Shown here in pieces: positions 62,901 through 64,000 of a stretch of DNA of 64,000 nt (its first letter is position 1; every line of letters begins with the position of its first letter). Origin of the DNA: Acinetobacter corruptisaponis. Its GTDB lineage: Bacteria > Pseudomonadota > Gammaproteobacteria > Pseudomonadales > Moraxellaceae. Position numbers and translations under genes: made by a program. Below the pieces are notes generated by a model that was not told where the DNA came from, searched no databases, and saw nothing but the letters and a program-made list of their open reading frames with translations. The stretch is from the NCBI RefSeq assembly GCF_030053775.1, contig NZ_CP125669.1, positions 124,001 through 188,000 on the forward strand. The letters run 5' to 3'.

Positions 62901-63507
62901 AGGGGGGTATCAGTTTGTCGGGCGGACGACCCAAGTATGGAGTCGTTATCGCCAAAACCCGAATTTTGAGCAGCATAAGCCGTGGTTACTTCGATTCTTT
63001 GACCAGATCAAGTTTTATGAAGTGTCTGAATCGGAATTGATGGTAATGCGTGAGGATTTCAAGGCAGGACGCTTACAACTTAGAATTGAAGAGGGTGTGC
63101 TCAATCTCAAGGAATACAATGCTTTTCTTCAGGAGAATCAGGACAGCATTCAGGCATTTAAACAGGTACAGCAAAGCAATTTTGAAGCAGAACGGCAAAG
63201 ATGGCATGAAGCAGGCTTGGCGGAGTACGTTTCTGAAGATCTGGATGTGATTGTTGATGATTCAGAAATTAACATACCGAATGGGGGCATGGTGGTGGAG
63301 TCGCACATGCCAGGTTCGGTCTGGAAAATTGAGTGTGCTGTGGGTGATGTCATTGAAGAGGGACAAACTTTGGCGGTGATTGAAGCCATGAAAATTGAAA
63401 TCCCAATTGTCGCACCAGCAAAAATGCAGGTCGATCAGATTCTGATTGATAAAGCGCAAACGGTTAAAACAGGACAGGTATTATTTACTTTAGCTCCGAT
63501 TGTATAA
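59902..63507 (+). CDS. biotin-dependent urea/guanidine carboxylase
   Basis: A 1201-residue multi-domain enzyme: biotin carboxylase (residues 1-450: ANRGAIACRIIRTLKKLGI, KSTAGGGGIGMRLVW, LEVNTRLQVEHGVTE), KipA-like then KipI-like carboxyltransferase halves (about 470-1060; GRLGYWDVGVPPSGAMDALS, FGGHAGRNLLIGD), and C-terminal biotinyl domain with EAMKIEIPI (Lys near 1163). The family was named urea carboxylase. With a guanidine-I riboswitch and the two DUF1989 genes it is best read as guanidine carboxylase (adds CO2 to guanidine, ATP-dependent). The downstream step, allophanate hydrolase, is not in the window. Confidence 0.95.
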   Translation: MFNKVLIANRGAIACRIIRTLKKLGIQSVAVYSEADRDSLHVTLADEAVFIGDSAAQQSYLNIDKILEVAEQTGAQAIHPGYGFLSENAAFCDLCEQQGIVFIGPTSQQMRDFGLKHTARELAIQNHVPLLPGSQLLKDQAEAIAEACRIGYPVMLKSTAGGGGIGMRLVWNETELQEAYQTVSYLAQANFKDAGLYLEKFVQNARHIEVQIFGDGQGKVLALGERDCSVQRRNQKVIEETPAPHLNAEQRSYIQQVAIQLMQSVHYRSAGTVEFVMDTDTQQFYFLEVNTRLQVEHGVTEQVFGVDLVEWMVTLASGDWVAPTELFEPKGHSIQVRLYAEDPIKNFQPSAGLLTNVQFDAHSRVETWVETGSNVSSFYDPMIAKIIVTADDRESAITAMQNSLSNTEIAGIETNLEYLQNIVNCDVFHAGTQTTRFLNTFEWKTEKIEVLQAGIQTAVQDVTGRLGYWDVGVPPSGAMDALSLNVANQLLGNPFNTAGLECTLQGPTLKFHCDSQIALTGGDMQATLDGVDVPMWTTINICKGQVLKCGRIITGCRSYIGIKNGLKLPDYLGSQATFTLGQFGGHAGRNLLIGDMLPISAYHSTETTTLEPTQIPDFSQTWQIAVMYGPHGAPDFFTAQDISMFFAQEWEIHFNSSRTGIRLVGPKPEWARIDGGEAGLHPSNIHDNAYAIGAIDFTGDMPIILGPDGPSLGGFVCPAVVIHSELWKLGQLKAGDKVQFIPVSYQQAQLLEQRYQAALQSENTIQVDFSVNIQAEPITLKNAVLAILQQGADKPRVTYRPAGNQYLLVEYGDLVLDLNLRFRIHALMQWVKSQNIQGIIDLTPGIRSLQIHFDSTVLDQLDLLRLLQVAETELPDIENMQVPSRTVYLPLAWEDSQTQLATEKYTQLVRPDAPWCPDNIEFIRRINGLSSKQAVKDIVYSTSYLVMGLGDVYLGAPVATPLDPRHRLVTTKYNPARTWTPENAVGIGGAYMCVYGMEGPGGYQFVGRTTQVWSRYRQNPNFEQHKPWLLRFFDQIKFYEVSESELMVMREDFKAGRLQLRIEEGVLNLKEYNAFLQENQDSIQAFKQVQQSNFEAERQRWHEAGLAEYVSEDLDVIVDDSEINIPNGGMVVESHMPGSVWKIECAVGDVIEEGQTLAVIEAMKIEIPIVAPAKMQVDQILIDKAQTVKTGQVLFTLAPIV

Positions 63508-64000
63508 GAAGTTAACATTGCCCCATAAACTTTGAATAATCGAAAGCTTTTTGTATAGGCAATGCCTTACTTTTGACTGGGCAAAAGTAACAAAACCCCT
63601 TTGTTTGGCTGATGGTACTTCCCTGATACCACAGCCAAACGGGCGGCATCCATGCCGCCTCCACGATAGTAGATAAAGTTAAAAGTCCTTTATCGATTTA
63701 ATTAGCGTGAGTTGAGTAAGAAATATGATACTCGGAAACGTCATCCGCAACTGTTCGAGACAGGATTTCATTAATAAAGTGCTGTTTCTGCGATTTATTA
63801 AACTAGCTGATGGTAGGCAACGAGTTTTGAGGTGAGCAGCGATAGCTGCGCAAGATGGTTGCCCTTGCGCAGCTTCGCTCCTCATCCCGAAAGAAAAGTA
63901 AGGCGAGCCTGAGCAAACCAAAGCGATTAAAGCTTTGGCGCAGCGCAAGACGTAGTGGCTGATTCAGAAATTTGGTGAGAACTCGGCAAGACTCCGTTTA
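63508..64000. other. non-coding tail with several strong hairpins
   Basis: About 490 bases without a convincing gene. Nested inverted repeats: GTTTGGCTG (63603) / CAGCCAAAC (63632), GGCGGCAT-CC-ATGCCGCC (63642-63659), AGCTGCGCAAG (63844) / CTTGCGCAGCT (63864), and CCAAAGC (63918) / GCTTTGG (63932). The composition differs from genes nearby. It may be a dispersed non-coding repeat region typical of this genus. A minus-strand frame of 89 codons at 63679-63948 has no family-like content and is rejected. Confidence 0.55.

Noticed and set aside
63679..63948. An 89-codon minus-strand frame at the right edge
   Set aside because: No ribosome site or domain content, and it spans several palindromes typical of non-coding repeats.

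Overview
The window reads as a chromosomal segment of a gamma-proteobacterium of the genus Acinetobacter. Evidence: AT-rich, about 40% GC by eye; a complete pcaU/pcaIJFBDKCHG-quiBCXA block in the order known from Acinetobacter sp. ADP1; an IclR-type PcaU with its three-repeat operator; glyA, alaA, glnD, dapC and purT homologues of the expected type; and an IS982-family insertion sequence. I cannot name the species from sequence alone.

Layout. 1-449: 3' end of an NAD-malic enzyme gene. 460-4928: an esterase / short-chain dehydrogenase / Baeyer-Villiger-type flavoprotein monooxygenase cluster with a divergent AraC-family regulator, the same gene classes and polarity as the mycobacterial mymA-virS locus. 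5380-20696: an AT-rich stress island rich in small proteins. It holds katE catalase, a general-stress SDR, a haem-oxygenase-like putative metalloprotein, a divergent CinA-C protein, a YetF-type membrane protein, a long KGG/RGG-like repeat protein, an N/Q-rich disordered peptide, and three families of small paralogues (2+2+3 copies). Two members of the smallest family share an upstream motif, GTTACAA-N7-GTCGACAA, and two perfect TGTGA-N6-TCACA sites lie in front of island genes. One small gene is interrupted by an in-frame amber codon.

20944-37508: the protocatechuate/quinate catabolic cluster. Quinate or shikimate is oxidised by the membrane PQQ enzyme QuiA, dehydrated in the periplasm by QuiB and QuiC to protocatechuate, opened by PcaHG and degraded by PcaBCDIJF to succinyl-CoA and acetyl-CoA. 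PcaK and the QuiX porin serve uptake, and PcaU activates the operon. 37574-39872: a choloylglycine-hydrolase-family amidase and a complete IS982-type element with terminal repeats. 39994-58107: mostly housekeeping genes (alaA with an N-terminal extra domain, msrB-gpx, an RND pump pair, a vapBC toxin-antitoxin pair, dapC, glnD, purT, glyA) mixed with small accessory genes, including a tautomerase-fold protein lacking the N-terminal proline and a Crp/Fnr regulator divergent from an Mpo1-like membrane protein over a palindrome.

58275-63507: a perfect 16-bp inverted repeat, then a guanidine-I (ykkC) riboswitch controlling two DUF1989 proteins (carboxyguanidine deiminase subunits) and a biotin-dependent urea/guanidine carboxylase. 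The last 490 bases hold no convincing gene, only several strong hairpins. The least-explained part is the 5-21 kb stress island with its repeated families of unknown small proteins. I propose it as the best candidate for an undescribed stress or desiccation system; that is inference.
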